A stretch of 64,000 bases of DNA. Origin: Triatoma infestans (Eukaryota; Arthropoda; Insecta; Hemiptera; Reduviidae). Shown in pieces: positions 51,635 through 63,719 of this stretch; position 1 is the stretch's first letter, and each line of letters starts with the position of its first letter. The notes under the pieces were generated by a model that did not search any database, had not been told where the DNA came from, and was given only the letters and a program-made list of their open reading frames with translations. The stretch spans positions 110,473 through 174,472 of the forward strand of contig JAAEAF010001066.1 in the NCBI GenBank assembly GCA_011037195.1, in the 5' to 3' direction. Both the position numbers and the translations under genes were made by a program.

Positions 51635-54600
51635 TTTAAACTTAACACATATTTTTCGAAACACTGAATATCATATCATATTGAGAACTTCAAAAATGTG
51701 ATATCACTATATTATTCTGTATTATTATTATTTATGTTACAAGCATTTTCTGCGGCAATGTAACCTCTTTTTAGAACCTTCCTCCAACATTAGTTTACAA
51801 AGGAGTCAATAGATGTTAAAGCCTGCCTGAAAACTCGATATCGAAAATTTGACTCGATTACATACTTCGAATTAGGAGTAAGAGATAGTAAAAATCGCAG
51901 AAAATTGAATAAGCAGATCAATGATTTTAATCGAAATTTCTTTTGTAAGATTTTCCCAGAGGATATAAAATTTGAACTTTATGAAAAATACGATAATAAA
52001 CGTTTTGAGTTAAGCTGTTTCAAACACAGCAAACTCTCTCTCTAATAGTACCATTTAAGGTCCCAAACCAGTTTAATTATCACTTTAATTTCCAAAAGAA
52101 CTCCGTGTGAAATATATATATTTAATTTGTAACAAGTAAGAAAAGCTTCCCATTTCATTGAAAAGTTAATAATTATTTAAGTTAGTAATTATTTTTCCCA
52201 TATTTTGAACTTAGCCAAATAAACCGATTTGGTGCTCGGATGTAATGCGATAATGGATGCGATTCTCAGGACTTGGCCTTGCATTTATAAAATGTAGAAA
52301 TTTGAATAATCAAGTTCGCGTGGACCACCTAAGTCCAGACATTTAGTCGGCAGTTGGACTAAAGCCTGTCTGAAATAAAACAATTACTTTACTTTGTTTC
52401 TTCTCTTAATCATTTCTCACCATAATGTAAAATTACATTTTTTTTTATTAAGAAAAATGGACTGTGATTATTAATACAATTTGTGCACACGATAATAGCA
52501 ATTAAAATACTTTAACTAAGACTAATAATCTTTATAATCTCACATGGAATCATTCCTTAAATGTCCTGCTAGAATATGGGCCACATGGAATTCTATTAAG
52601 TTTGTTGGAACTGGCCTGGTAGTGTTAATAGGGTTCTACGGGTGAGCGGATTGAATAATAGGATGGATGAAGGCTGAGGCCTTGCCTGGTGCGATTTTAC
52701 TTGGAGACTCTATATATCCTTTGAAATCTTGGCTCATACCACCAGTGATTCAAGATTTTGAGTCCTCAGCAGAGATTTTTAAGAAATAAATAGAGTGTGC
52801 AATAGGACTTCTTAAAGAAAAATTCCTTGTCCTCAGCATTCGTATGCGATTAAATCACACATTTGGATGTCCAGTTATAATGTTTGTGTAGGTCCTTTGT
52901 AACCTGTCAAGAAATCTAGACAACTACGTGGTCGATCCCTGAAGTGGAAGATGAGAATTTGCAGCGTGAATATACATACGCTAAATATACAAATCAAGCC
53001 GGCCGAGAGTAATCAACTTATAATATTAGTGTTGTCATTCTATGAGTCCGTGAAAAAGTTTTGAAACAGAATTTGACTATCTAATAAAATTTTTCTATTA
53101 GTCTAATAATATTTGGTAATATTATTAGTGACTTTTATGAAAGAGGACCCTGGTAATTGTAGTAGTACAACTGCCCCTGTTTTCATAAGTAGATAAAGTT
53201 TTACCAAGCAGAAGATGCCCATGAGATTATCCATTGCCAATCACCATGGTAATTTGTATATCGGATTAAATAAGATTATATTTTAAGTTGATTTATGTCA
53301 TTATGATCTAGTTACTATATTAGATTTTCCATTGTTATTTAGTTATTAGGAATTCGTAATTGTTAATATACTAAAAACTTCATAAACAGTTAATTTGCAA
53401 ATTATTTGGCAATCAGCGATAGATATGTAATTATAGCTTTTAGACTTAGGATGACTAAGTGTGAACTATATATATAGCACACCAAGGGGAAAACAAACCA
53501 TTAAAACTATATCTGCTTTAAATAATTATTGTTAAAGTAATTTATTACTAATTATAGCTTCTGCTTAATTTTAAAAATTCCCTTAAGAGTAAAACTTTAT
53601 TCAGTTATAAGAGCTAGAAAAAATTTAGTCGTTATTTTAATAAAATTAACTGCAGAATTAAACCGCTTTCTTTTTTAAGTCCAACTAGAGTTTGTAAAAT
53701 ATTACTAACAACATTTTTGGATTCAGCAATTTTATTCATCATAGCATGCCTGTTTTTGCTGATCAAAATCCCGTATAAGAAAGATTAAGGTATTGTAACA
53801 CAGTCACTTCTTGAATTTAGCTTCCTTCTAAATTTTCGGAAATCAGCATTATATAAGTATTTAGTAATTTTTGTAACACTGTGGGTGCCTGACATAAGTA
53901 TCTATGTAATGTAGCTACGCATACAATATATTTTACTTGTCAAACAACAATTCCTAGAAATTTACAAGAACTATGAGAACTACAGTTATAGTTTATATTC
54001 TCAGTTTTCATTGAACGCTTAAATTATTACAGAACTTTTTTTTTTATCGATTTCTAGACCAATAAGTTCAATAATTTGTTATTTCAGATGAAGTTATGAA
54101 ATCAAATTCATGTCTTGGACCATAGCCATTTTTACTTACCCACATTGTGCGCCTATGCATGCAATCCTGTAACGAAGGTATAATAGGTAAAATATTAAAT
54201 ATTTATATTTAAGTTTAATAATAGCTAGAGATACTAGATTACTAATTAAGTGAATCAGTTACTGCATCTACTGTGCTGTGTGGCGGTGAAATTTGATCCT
54301 TTATTTGGTTTCTTAAGTACGATTGAGAGTTCAAACTTGCTCTCAGTACTCCGGGTCAATTCATTCGTGTTGAGACTGGCTGTATACATATTTCCATCAC
54401 AACACTAGAAAGGTCATTAGCATGCGGATGTAAACAATTACTCAAGAGCTATGCTACAATCATATTTTTGAACATAAGATTAAAAATACATTTTGAAAAC
54501 TTTAAAAGCAAATAATTGTTTCAAGCTCTTACATAACGTTTTTTGTTCCCTTGGCTACGAGCGTATGCAATCTTTATAATAAATTATTGCGACTGAAGGA

Positions 54601-54860
54601 CGACATATTTAAACACAAGAAATGACATTATTTTTAACTCATTCTCTTCCATTAAGCTCATCTACTGCTGAAGATAATGCAAGGAAACTTTTTTGAAATG
54701 TGGTCATATGTCCAAAATTTTTTTTTTTTTTAATGACCAACGCACTTTATAATTCAAATTTTCAACATATCGTCATAATAATAGTAACTCTCTACATCTA
54801 TTTTGTACAGATGTAGATGTAGGCCATAGTGCTCTCAGTCAACATATTGTTTTTAATGCT
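51635..54860. other. Intergenic region upstream of PSMG3
   Basis: The PSMG3 promoter should lie near 51640-51800; no TATA-like element at a convincing distance was identified. The rest is AT-rich, with no gene or recognised mobile element. Confidence 0.45.
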
Positions 54861-54864
54861 ATTT

Positions 54865-55078
54865 TTATATTGTAAAAATGGATATCGAAGTTGGGTCAGA
54901 AAAACAGATTTTCAAGTTTTGGCAAATTTATTGCCTTCTTTAGGAAAACATTTATGGTTTCTCTTGTAACTGTCGCTAGTTAAATCATAGTTTTTAAAAA
55001 TTTCAAGCAATAATTCTGCCGAACGTCGATGAAAATTTGAACTGGTTTTTCTGACCGACCTCCATATCTATTTTTATT
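54865..55078. mobile_element. Short non-autonomous TIR element
   Basis: TATTGTAAAAATGGATATCGAAGTTGGGTCAGAAAAAC near 54869-54906 is matched in reverse complement by GTTTTTCTGACCGACCTCCATATCTATTTTTATTACAGTA at 55045-55084. The imperfect arms reach about 45-50 bp and enclose some 110 bp. There is no coding capacity, so it is MITE-like. The superfamily is unknown; I could not define a target duplication with certainty. Confidence 0.6.
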
Positions 55079-55084
55079 ACAGTA

Positions 55085-56550
55085 TCAAATACAGCGGTTG
55101 CAAAGAACATCAAACATCACTATTCTTATATATAATGTATTTATTTTTGAATTTATTTTTTTATATAAGCTTACAGCATAATTAATTTGCCAGTTTTCCT
55201 AACGATAGTTATTAGATCAATATGTGCAATCTTAAACTTCAAGTAGGGGGGCAAGTAGAATAAACTTCGTCAGCCTAGGGTTACTATGTTGATATATATA
55301 TATATATATAAATTAGATTTATCAGTGTACATCTCCAATAAATTTTTCCTTGAGGTCAACAACCTGAACGGTAGTTCACTTTAGCCAAGCTGCTTGTTCA
55401 TTTCTCTTAATTCTCACATGGAATGATTACAATTATATTTGATAATTTTTTTTCTTAAAACATTTTAAAATTATTGATGAAGAGGGAGAGCATAATATTG
55501 TAGGTTTTTAGGACTTAGGCGCTTCCTGAATTGCGTTGAAGACAATGGAAACAAAAGTACCCGAGAAAAGAAACAGACGGGTTTGTGAGTGGATTGCGAA
55601 AAGACTGAGAAGTGAAGTTTTCGGAAATGTACTCACAGAACTAGGGAAGTGAAGACCCGAATGTATTCAACAATTTTATTCGGTTGTTTATTGTCAATAG
55701 TGAATCCGCTTATCCGGAAGAAAGACACTTAAATGCGTAAATCCATTTCTTCAGCGAAGAGACTTGCAATTACCTTAAGGTATTGGCACCAGGTTTGTCA
55801 ATGATTATTTACCACACTCTTAAAGTTTTGCAATGTTTTTTACAAATTCACAGGGATAGTTTTCACTCTTTAATATATCTGTTCAGGGTGCCAGTGTGCA
55901 CTATTTCTCAAATAATTCCGGAAGTGTGCTTTGCAATATACATATATATAGTACCCTGAAGAATGAATATTTACGTGTAAGATAAGTTAAGCTAGTTCTG
56001 TTCCATAATACATACTTTTTATGTCAAGTACTTAGGGCTATTATAGTACGATTCTATCATACGATCATTATAATATATAATAAACGGCAAATCTAGTACC
56101 ATGAAATCACATGGGAAAAAATTCTTGATTTGGTTATTAAGGTAAAACAATTATATTAATGCCTTTTAGGTTGCCAATAATAATGTAGTTTTAAAAAGTT
56201 ATTTTTTTTATTGATTATACTGTTATCTTATAAATACAGAAAATACAGTATTTCCAAGTTCAAATAACAAGACTTCTCCAGATTGTATAGTACGAACGTA
56301 TGGGTTTAAAAACGTACTCACCTCTTGATTAATGAGATAATTATTCCTTTATCTAAAAACTAGTTCAATAGAAAATTATTCCGAATTGCAAAAAATTCAA
56401 CCAATCTATTAACAAATAGTTATGCAAAAAATTAGCCTGTAAGCTTTCAAAAACCACAGTTAAAATGAATTGAATAAAAATAATAATTAATTTAGTTAAT
56501 ATAGATCAGTTAATGAACATAAATTTTCTGCTATATCATTGGCTCCTTCA
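55085..56550. other. Intergenic AT-rich DNA
   Basis: No gene was seen. A TA run lies at 55294-55311. Confidence 0.4.
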
Positions 56551-56557
56551 CTGTCAG

Positions 56558-56695
56558 TATCACTTATCTTCGTATTGAACCATTATTTGTTCAATTTCTC
56601 TCCTCAATCTTTTCTTCTCATTTTCACTCAATCTCCTGAACTTATAGGCTATATTGTTCCCAAAAACCTGCTCTGAATTCACAGAAAAATCTGAA
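56558..56695 (-). pseudogene. BESS-like C-terminal coding fragment
   Basis: On minus a frame reads SVNSEQVFGNNIAYKFRRLS then ENEKKRLRREIEQIMVQYED and K before TGA at about 56558. The pattern (F-G-x-x-I-A-x-K-x-R-x-L, basic helix, I-x-x-I-M) resembles C-termini of insect MADF/Myb-like proteins. The frame is closed upstream by TAA near 56716, with a possible acceptor (TCGTTCAG) just inside. It adjoins a Harbinger transposase remnant; Harbinger elements encode a second MADF/Myb-like protein, so it may be that partner. Confidence 0.45.
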
Positions 56696-56741
56696 CGATT
56701 CAGAAAGAATTTTTAATTACAGGAGGTCACGGGAAAGATGT

Positions 56742-57045
56742 AATTCTGAGAAAGTGTTTGGAATAATGCCCGCTCGATTTACAGTTTTGCGAAATCAAAT
56801 TGCATTGAGTCCTGGAAAAACTACAACAGTGCTCTGTATAATTTCTTGATGTTGCGCATCCATCAATAATTATTTCAATGCAACCAGTGCAGATTTTGAC
56901 AGAGAAAATGAAAGAGTTGTAACAAAATGAAGAAAACTTCCGAAATGGAACATTTCTATTGCCACTTGCTAAAACTCCAATCAGTGCAAGGGCACACGCG
57001 ACATTTTCAAACGTTATTTTATGACAGTTAGAGAAGTACCATGGT
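56742..57045 (+). pseudogene. PIF/Harbinger transposase C-terminal remnant
   Basis: On plus: SEKVFGIMPARFTVLRNQIA then LSPGKTTTVLCIIS, a stop, then DFDRENERVV, and finally RDIFKRYFMTVREVPW. This reproduces the C-terminal part of Harbinger DDE transposases (FGxLxxRFRVFxxPIxLxPEKVxxIVxACCxLHNFL, then the REVREAFKEYFxSPxGxVPWQ end). At least three stops are present. The DDE residues further upstream are not visible. Confidence 0.65.
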
Positions 57046-58250
57046 AGTATCTGTAAAAAATGTAAATGCAATTAACCTCCTCTTGCTCTTAGTAATTTAT
57101 AATGCATTCACCTTCTGTTGTATTGATAATAATTACCACTAAATATATTACGAATGTGTAAAATCATCTTAAACAATTATTAAGATTTGTTCTTTATAAG
57201 TGAACAATTGAGAATTGTAATGCAAACCAAAAAATATATTTTATCTGTGAGTTTTTTGTTGATCTTGTTTATTTATAATTTAATTTTATTCTTATTGTAT
57301 AGGTCTGTTGGCTAGAGGGTTTCTGTTTTACCATTCGTTTTGATAAGGATGTGCTAAAAACTTACATAAAAGGCCAATCTGAAACAATAAACAAATCCCT
57401 TAAAGACATAAGAACATAACTTTCTCCGCACATAAAGCCAACGAAACTGTATTAACTCACTGCTACGCTTGATATTTTAATTTTAACTCCTACCCCTAAC
57501 TCAAAAATTAGTGAAGACAAATTAGAAATATCTATTGATTGCCATCAATAATTATTAAACTTATAATCAATATTTTTGTTTACGATTCAACGCTTTGTTT
57601 ACGATTCAACACAATAATTTACATTTTCTCATCTAACTTCTCGGTCACTTTGCTGTCAGTGCAAGTTGTGTGAAGGTTAACTGATCGAATTAGGTCAGGC
57701 ACATAAATACACCTATTATTGCTATCAATTTGGACACTATGAACTATATATATCTGTTACATTTTTTATACCATTTTATACAAATCACAAAATTTGTTCA
57801 GGTATAAATTGTTCAGGACTAGGAAAAACGAGTTAATATTTTATACTGGCAAGAAAATGTAAAATTCAGAACCTTTTAAGCTAATAAGACGCTAAGTTCT
57901 TATATTATTTAGAGTTCTATTTTAATTAATATTATGTATATTAATTCTGCGAATGTATTGCGAATCGTTTTGGTAAATACGGGATTTTTCATACTTAATT
58001 CTTCATAGTCCCAGAACTCTTCATACAACTTTACATTAGTATATGTGCGGCGTTCACTTAGAAGGAGATTAATATTATATACATAACTTGACTTATGAAT
58101 TATAATTTGAACTTACCATATTAAGTAGGAAAATATTTATAGAAAAGTTCGCATGATGAATCAGTCTTCGTCATATCTAACCATTAATGATGTTAAACAA
58201 CCATTCATAAAGAATTAAATACAGTGAAATCTTATATCAACTACGGATTT
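57046..58250. other. Intergenic AT-rich DNA
   Basis: No gene or recognised element. A direct repeat TTTGTTTACGATTCAAC occurs twice at 57577-57610. Confidence 0.4.
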
Positions 58251-59260
58251 ATTCAAAAATCATTTTGCTTGATAATCGGAATCGTTGGAAATAAATAACA
58301 AACCAAAATTTAAAATTATATGACACTTGTGAATACGATTTTTTTTTTTAGTGAATCTAGTGATCTTTGGTACAATAATAATGCTTCTGCGGACGTAGGC
58401 TTCTTTTGGCGAGTGTGGCTTGAATGGAGAAGCCATCCTGTGATGACACTCCTGGGCATTGTTCGTTCCTTTAGCAATTGGCAAAGTTATCCCTAGACCA
58501 CTTCCTTTTTAGTCTTCTTTCTTGTTTGTGGTAGTGTAGGTGTGCTTAAGCCTGGGATGAGATAATTATTGTGTTGGGATAATGTTTCGTGGAACTTCTT
58601 GTATTTCCATTTGATCACGAATGGCATGTTAAGGACAGTGTGTAATGTAAGATTTGAAACATAGTAACATGCGCCACTGATGCGTCGTAGCAATCTAATT
58701 GGAATGTCTGCATTCTGTGTAGGTTGGAAGGTTTGGCAGATCCCCAAACTTCGCAACCGTACAAGTCGAATTATTGTTTTGTAAAGTATTATTGTTGTGT
58801 AGAGTTTGTCGTTACGTTTTCCGTCCAATAAACGTCGTAAACGATGGTATATATGGTTCAGTGCTTGTCTTTTATGTCTAGTGTGGGGATTCCAGGTCAG
58901 TCGGTGAGCTAAGTAAAGTCCATGATAGCGTGTAACAGTTTTCTGTTGAAGCGGTGTTTCGTTAAGTAAGGCTGTTGAACATGTTTGTTTCTGTACAGAG
59001 AGAATGTCATGTGTGTTGTTGATTTTTAGCTGTTAAATTAGATTCTCCATTTTTTTTTGTACCATTGTTGAATTGGTCTAGATGTCTTTGTAAGTGGGTA
59101 GTATATCTTGACAGGATTGCAGTATAGTCTATAAATGACGCAGTTAAAGTTGTATTGTGAAAATGGTATGCCATTCGTATAAATTGAGTATAGAATGGGG
59201 ACCAAGACACTTCCTTGCAGGTTCTCAGCCCTGATGGGGGATGATAAGACATAGCATTTT
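58250..59260 (-). pseudogene. Jockey-like reverse transcriptase C-terminal remnant
   Basis: Reading minus from 59252: SPFYTQFIRMAYHFHNTTLT, ASFIDYTAILSRYTTHLQRH and LDQFNN (the FADDTAIL motif has become FIDYTAIL), then in other frames DGKRNDKLYTTIILYKTIIR, AGACYYVSNLTLHTVLNMPF and KKFHETLSQH. This is the order found after the RT palm in Jockey-clade elements. Frameshifts and the lost first catalytic Asp show it is dead. It is antisense to the Jockey-like remnant at 45850-47290 and may be a different copy of the same clade. Confidence 0.8.
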
Positions 59261-59279
59261 TCTTTCTCCTCAGAAATAT

Positions 59280-59680
59280 CTCAGTTTGGTAAGATTGCAG
59301 AAAATTAAGAAGTATGTAATTTTAGTTTAAAGAGAAGTCTTGGATGCGAAACTTTGTCTAAAACAACCTTTCGATAAAAATTGCAAAAAAACTAAAAAAA
59401 CAAAAAATCCATTCAGAAGTTGGATTTTTAGTTGACCGATTTCGACTAGAAACTTATTGTCGAATTCCTTGATAGAATTTAAGCGAAATATGTGAAGTCT
59501 GAATTTTCAGTAATTTTTTCCGTTTTTACATTTTGCTAATCACACACACATACTACAGCAATTTCTAAAAACCATGTTTTCGTGTTTATGGGACATCAAA
59601 ACATATTATATTTCCGGTGAAAACCCGATATAGAAAATTTACCCGCTCGCAATACTGTTTTCTACTTCCTCTTTCTGCTA
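59280..59680. repeat. Fragment of the abundant unclassified repeat
   Basis: It contains AATATCTCAGTTTGGTAAGATTGCAGAAAATT, CCGATTTCGACTAGAAACTT and ATTTCCGGTGAAAACCCGATATAGAAAATT, blocks also seen at 25800-25960 (GTGAAAACTCGATATTGAAAAATT). Confidence 0.45.
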
Positions 59681-59799
59681 AAGAGGAAATAAAATTATGT
59701 ATTAATAACTCAAGGGTCACTACACTTTGGTGGAAAAAATATTTCGTTACTTTTAAATATCTGGCGTTTTCCAAGTTTTTTTTTAATAAATAAATTCCA

Positions 59800-60944
59800 A
59801 ATGGAATAAAAATTGTCTTTTATTTATATGTACAGAAATAAAGTATAAAAAGAGTTTTACAGGGAAGGAGGTACTTCATATTTCTGAGTTTTCGTATTTT
59901 TTTTTTTTTCCTCTTTTATGTATATAAATATGTATATATATGTATAGCTATACATGGAAAATATAAAAGTACACAATAAATATATTTGAAGGCATTTCCA
60001 TACTCCAGGTGTGGAAATAAGGATAGAAAAAATGATTTAAATTCTTATAATTAGCAAAAAATGGTAGAAATTAAACAGTCGCCATTAAAAAGACTAAATA
60101 TAATTTCTTTTTTTTTTTATTCAACAATATTTTATTTATTTATTTATTTATTTTCTGGTTAGCCATTTCTTTATTTTATTTTTTTTTTTCTAATTTATCA
60201 AAAAATTGCAATCAAAATATATATATATTTACTACACATCACAGTGTAAATTATATATTTCTTTCCTTTAATATAAACTAATTATTTACTTCTTGGTTTT
60301 CTTTCTAAAAATTTGATTTCTTTTTTTTTTATTAATAGCAAAGCTAATTAAGTGATAATACTGTTTTTATCAAGTGTTTTACATTTTTTTTTTTTGTTTT
60401 TTTTTTTAATTAAAATAAACCAAACTATTTTACGAGTTTATTTTTTTTTATTTAAAAAGAATGTACAATGAGTGTGCTCCTTGATTAAAAAAAAAAAAAT
60501 TATATAAAATAATGGGTTATGATAGTCGAATTAAATATTCATTTATAAATACATTAAAACAAACATAATTTATTTGATAAATGTTGTGATTTGGAACACA
60601 CACACACCCCATATAAAGAATAATAATTTTGAGAATAATAATTTTTAAACTAGTATGGATTTGATACATAAAAAATGTTTTTTTTTTGAAGACGTTATTT
60701 GTTTATTAATAATTATTATATTTAATATAAAGTCCTCACATATAAAAGGAAGGTTACAAAACATAAAATGTTTTAGAATATTTCTTCGTTTAAAAAGAAA
60801 AAAAAGAAAAAGAAAAAAAAAAAAATTATTTATATCACATTATGGCCAATCAAAATAATAAAAAGAATTTTATTTATCACAATGATTGTTTTTTAAAAAA
60901 CATAATTATGTTAATATTTTTTGTAAATGGTAAAGACTCAGCTC

Positions 60945-60979
<35 letters not shown>

Positions 60980-61600
60980 ATGGTTCTCTTATTAATAATA
61001 AACATAAAATGAAACACTTTATATAACAAGGAAACAAAAAAAAAAAAAAAAAAAATTATAATAAAAGAAGTTTATATTTTACATATATGTATATAAATAT
61101 ATATATGCGATGAGATAAGAACGAACTGCTCTGGAGGGCCCACTACAACGAACTGAGCAAATATTTTGTTTTGCCAATTACAATAAATATATTAATCAAT
61201 TAAAAAAAAACAAAAAAAAGAAGAAAATATTACAATTTTTCTTTTCTTTTTTCTATAACAACATTAAAAAAAAACAGAATGCACTGTCGCTATACAGGGC
61301 AGAATGTAATGGGTGCGTAAACCGCACTACAATAAATACCATCCCTACATTATGTGGAATGGTTTCCACTTATTATCTAAACATAATATTTATATATTTA
61401 TATCTTTTATATATAAATATATAATATATATACAAACAAAGTTACAAACAGTAAAAAATTTTTGTTTTTTGCTGATTTTTTTTTTTTTTTTTTTAAGTTT
61501 TTTTTGTTTTTGTTTGTTTTTTTTTTTAAAACCGTGGCTCTACAATTTATGGTGCAGGTAGCCTTAGCAAAAGTGATATATATATACAGTAGCTTCTTAC
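59800..61600 (-). other. Probable long 3' UTR of the minus-strand gene ending at 61601
   Basis: This 1.8 kb stretch is extremely AT-rich with many A and T homopolymers, several TTTATT (AATAAA on minus) hexamers such as those near 60129-60150, and no open coding frame. It directly follows the stop of a credible terminal exon and has none of the window's usual transposon signatures, consistent with a long UTR. The true end is not determinable. Confidence 0.45.
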
Positions 61601-61662
61601 TTAATAACACTGTACATCTAAAGAGTATTCTTCTCGCTGCCAATCGTCATGGTCTATGAAAC
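61601..61662 (-). CDS. Terminal exon of an unrecognised gene
   Basis: On minus, an acceptor TTTTTTTTCTAATCCCAG ends at 61663 and is followed by a frame encoding FIDHDDWQREEYSLDVQCY and TAA at 61601-61603. The preceding polypyrimidine tract and the non-random acidic/aromatic sequence suggest a real last exon whose other exons lie to the right of the window or between 61680 and 64000. I do not recognise the protein. At only 20 residues the call could be coincidental. Confidence 0.45.
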
Positions 61663-61914
61663 CTGGGATTAGAAAAAAAAAAAAAACAAATATTAGTAAA
61701 ACATAAAATATTTTGTACAACCTATGTGGATGGAAAATTATGACTTTACTGAGCATTCGTATAAATGAATGGCATTTATTAAAATAGTTATTATAATCCA
61801 AAAAGAGGATCTGTCACTCAAAAATGTATTTCATTGCAAGATATAAGAAAGAAATTTATCAAATAAAATCGTAAATTTTTTTTTTTTTTTTTGGTCTTCA
61901 ATTCCAGGTTGCTG

Positions 61915-62572
61915 CTAGAATGTTCTAAAAAAGACTGGAACAACTTTCTTCTTTGAAGGATGTGCTTCTAGTCTGGATACCACGTCTTCACTTGTGGAAA
62001 TGGGGAGGTAGATAGGTTTGCCAAATTAGGCGTCTCTCTCTCACTCTCTCTCGCTTTCATTGGTCCCGGAATCTGCTGATGGCGTGTCTTCAGGCACATG
62101 TCTGTCAGGCTTCATGGATAGTTTTACAGCGTTCATTGCTATGGATGAACACCGTTGGGTGCCCAGACAGGGCTATTAGTGTGACACGTTGCTGTTGGGT
62201 CTTTCACGGAACTGTCTCAGGCATCTGGTTAGATTCCTTTCTGGCCTCTACGTAATGGAGCTCATGCTGGATCCATTTTGTAGAGTCTGTGAGACAGAAG
62301 AGGTAACACACATCCATCTTATGACAGATTGCTTCGGTTGTGAGGAAGCTAGGTTCAGGACTTTCGGTCGGAATAGGATGTCTGTGGAAGAGCTTAGGCG
62401 ATTTCTCTTTAAGGTAACTGTCGGATTTGTTCGGACTGCGGTGAATCTTAGATGGATTAAACCCGGGTCTCGATATTTGTTCTAGACCCGGTTTGTTGCT
62501 TTTCTTGGGGTAGCTATATGGGCACAGAGAGGCATAGGGTTTGGTCTCTCCCCACAGACAAATAATAATAAT
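61915..62572 (+). mobile_element. I/R1-like non-LTR 3' fragment with AAT tail
   Basis: On plus: LVWIP near 61971, then GNGEVDRFAKLGVSLSLSLA and FIGPG (end of RNase H), then after frame breaks LLGLSRNCLRHLVRFLSGLY, FCRVCETEEVTHIHLMTDCF and GRNRMSVEELRRFLFK to a stop at 62483. Cys-x2-Cys followed by His and Cys is a zinc-knuckle pattern. The 3' end is a short AATAATAATAAT tail at 62561-62572. Same family as the fragment at 37640-37880, and related to the young copy at 10547-11122. A Helitron begins exactly at its tail. Confidence 0.75.
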
Positions 62573-62973
62573 TTATATATATAAAAATTCAGCTTCCGTA
62601 TGTTTGTGTCCGCAAAACTCGAAAAGTAGCCGATGGATTGACTTAAAAGTTTTACAGAACGTTGCATTTCTATATAAGAGTGTTTAAATATACTTTTTAT
62701 TCCGAAGTTCCCGCGTAAACGGGGAATTCCCAGCGTTTCGGGAGTTTGGCAGAAACGCGAGCGTGGCGCTCTCTCTGAACCTCTTTCTCAACTACTTATA
62801 AGTACCTCTCACCGCCACCAGTCTCGCGCAGTTATTAGTAGACAAGGTATTCCAAAGCATCAAAACAAATCATCAAAATCACGCATGGTTAAGCGGAAGA
62901 GCCATTCTAGCGCTAAAAATGTCTACGTACTCGATATGAACAACACCATTCTAACAGAATCACAGGTGAAACA

Positions 62974-63480
62974 GTGACATACAAATCCATTGGGTCCGTG
63001 ATGGACCAAAGTGAAGTTGTGAATTTTCCAACAGAATTTCTTAATTCACTCGATGTTTCCGGATTACCGCCACACATTCTAAATTTGAAAATTGGAGTGG
63101 CAATTATATTACTCCGAAACACCAATCAGCCAAAGTTATGCAATGGTACACGATTAGTAGTTAAAAAATTGATGAATAATCTAATTGAAGCAACTATTCT
63201 CATTGAACCTCATAAAGGTGAAGACGTACTACTTCCACGACTACCACTCATTGCGACAGATATGGCGTTCAAGTTCAAACGACTTCAATTTCCAATACGC
63301 CTTGCGGTCGCTATGACTATCAATAAAGCGCAAGGACAATCTTTGCAAGTGTGCGGTTTGAATTTATAAAACGAATGCTTCTCTCATGGCAATTAAATGT
63401 CGCATGCTCCAGAGTTGGTATACCATCTGACCTTTATGTTTATGCAGAAAACGGGCAAAAAAAAAAAAGATGTCCATTCA
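62974..63480 (+). pseudogene. Helitron PIF1-like helicase C-terminus
   Basis: 62974-63369 encodes [20 protein letters not shown], then [40 protein letters not shown] and [20 protein letters not shown]. These are the GLPPHxLxLKxGxPIMLLRN, LCNGTRL, FPVRxAFAMTINKSQGQ motifs of Helitron PIF1 helicases (motifs V and VI region). After a frameshift near 63366, LNVACSRVG and LYVYAENG complete the C-terminus. The Walker A and B motifs and the Rep domain are absent. Confidence 0.85.
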
Positions 63481-63627
63481 CTAACTTTACAATAGAAAAA
63501 GACTTTCAGTTAAAAACATTTTTTCTTTCTTTCCTTTCAGTTCACAGCAACGCAATGTGTTTTCTTGCTGAATCTTAAGTTAACTACAATACTTCTATTT
63601 ACTTCCCTATAATTAAAATCAGACTGA

Positions 63628-63658
63628 GCCACAGCAAAGCGTGGCCGGGTTAAGCTAG
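63628..63658 (+). repeat. Helitron 3' terminal hairpin and CTAG end
   Basis: GCCAC at 63628-63632 pairs with GTGGC at 63641-63645; the end CTAG is at 63655-63658, 9 bases after the stem. This hairpin plus CTRR is the termination signal of rolling-circle transposition. Confidence 0.85.
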
Positions 63659-63719
63659 TAATATTAATAAAAATGAAATCTAGTCAGATAACATACCCAG
63701 ACGACTTTCCCTTTTGCAC

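Larger units (their letters stand above)
62573..63658 (+). mobile_element. Internally deleted Helitron
   Basis: The left end reads TTATATATATAAAAATTCAGC, then TGTCCGCAAAACTCGAAAAGTAGCCGATGG, a sequence typical of insect Helitron 5' ends (TCTATATATATAAAAATG... AAACTCG...). The right end has the hairpin GCCAC-(8 nt)-GTGGC at 63628-63645 followed by CTAG at 63655-63658 and a T, as expected for CTRR(T) termini inserted at AT. Between them only the last part of a Rep/helicase protein remains. Length is about 1.09 kb versus several kb for autonomous copies, so it is defective. Confidence 0.85.

Noticed and set aside
56727..57071. 114-codon minus-strand frame
   Set aside because: The plus strand of the same bases encodes Harbinger transposase motifs in order, so the minus frame is a shadow.
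61313..61659. Phe/Lys-rich frames on both strands
   Set aside because: They come from T and A homopolymers in the presumed 3' UTR.
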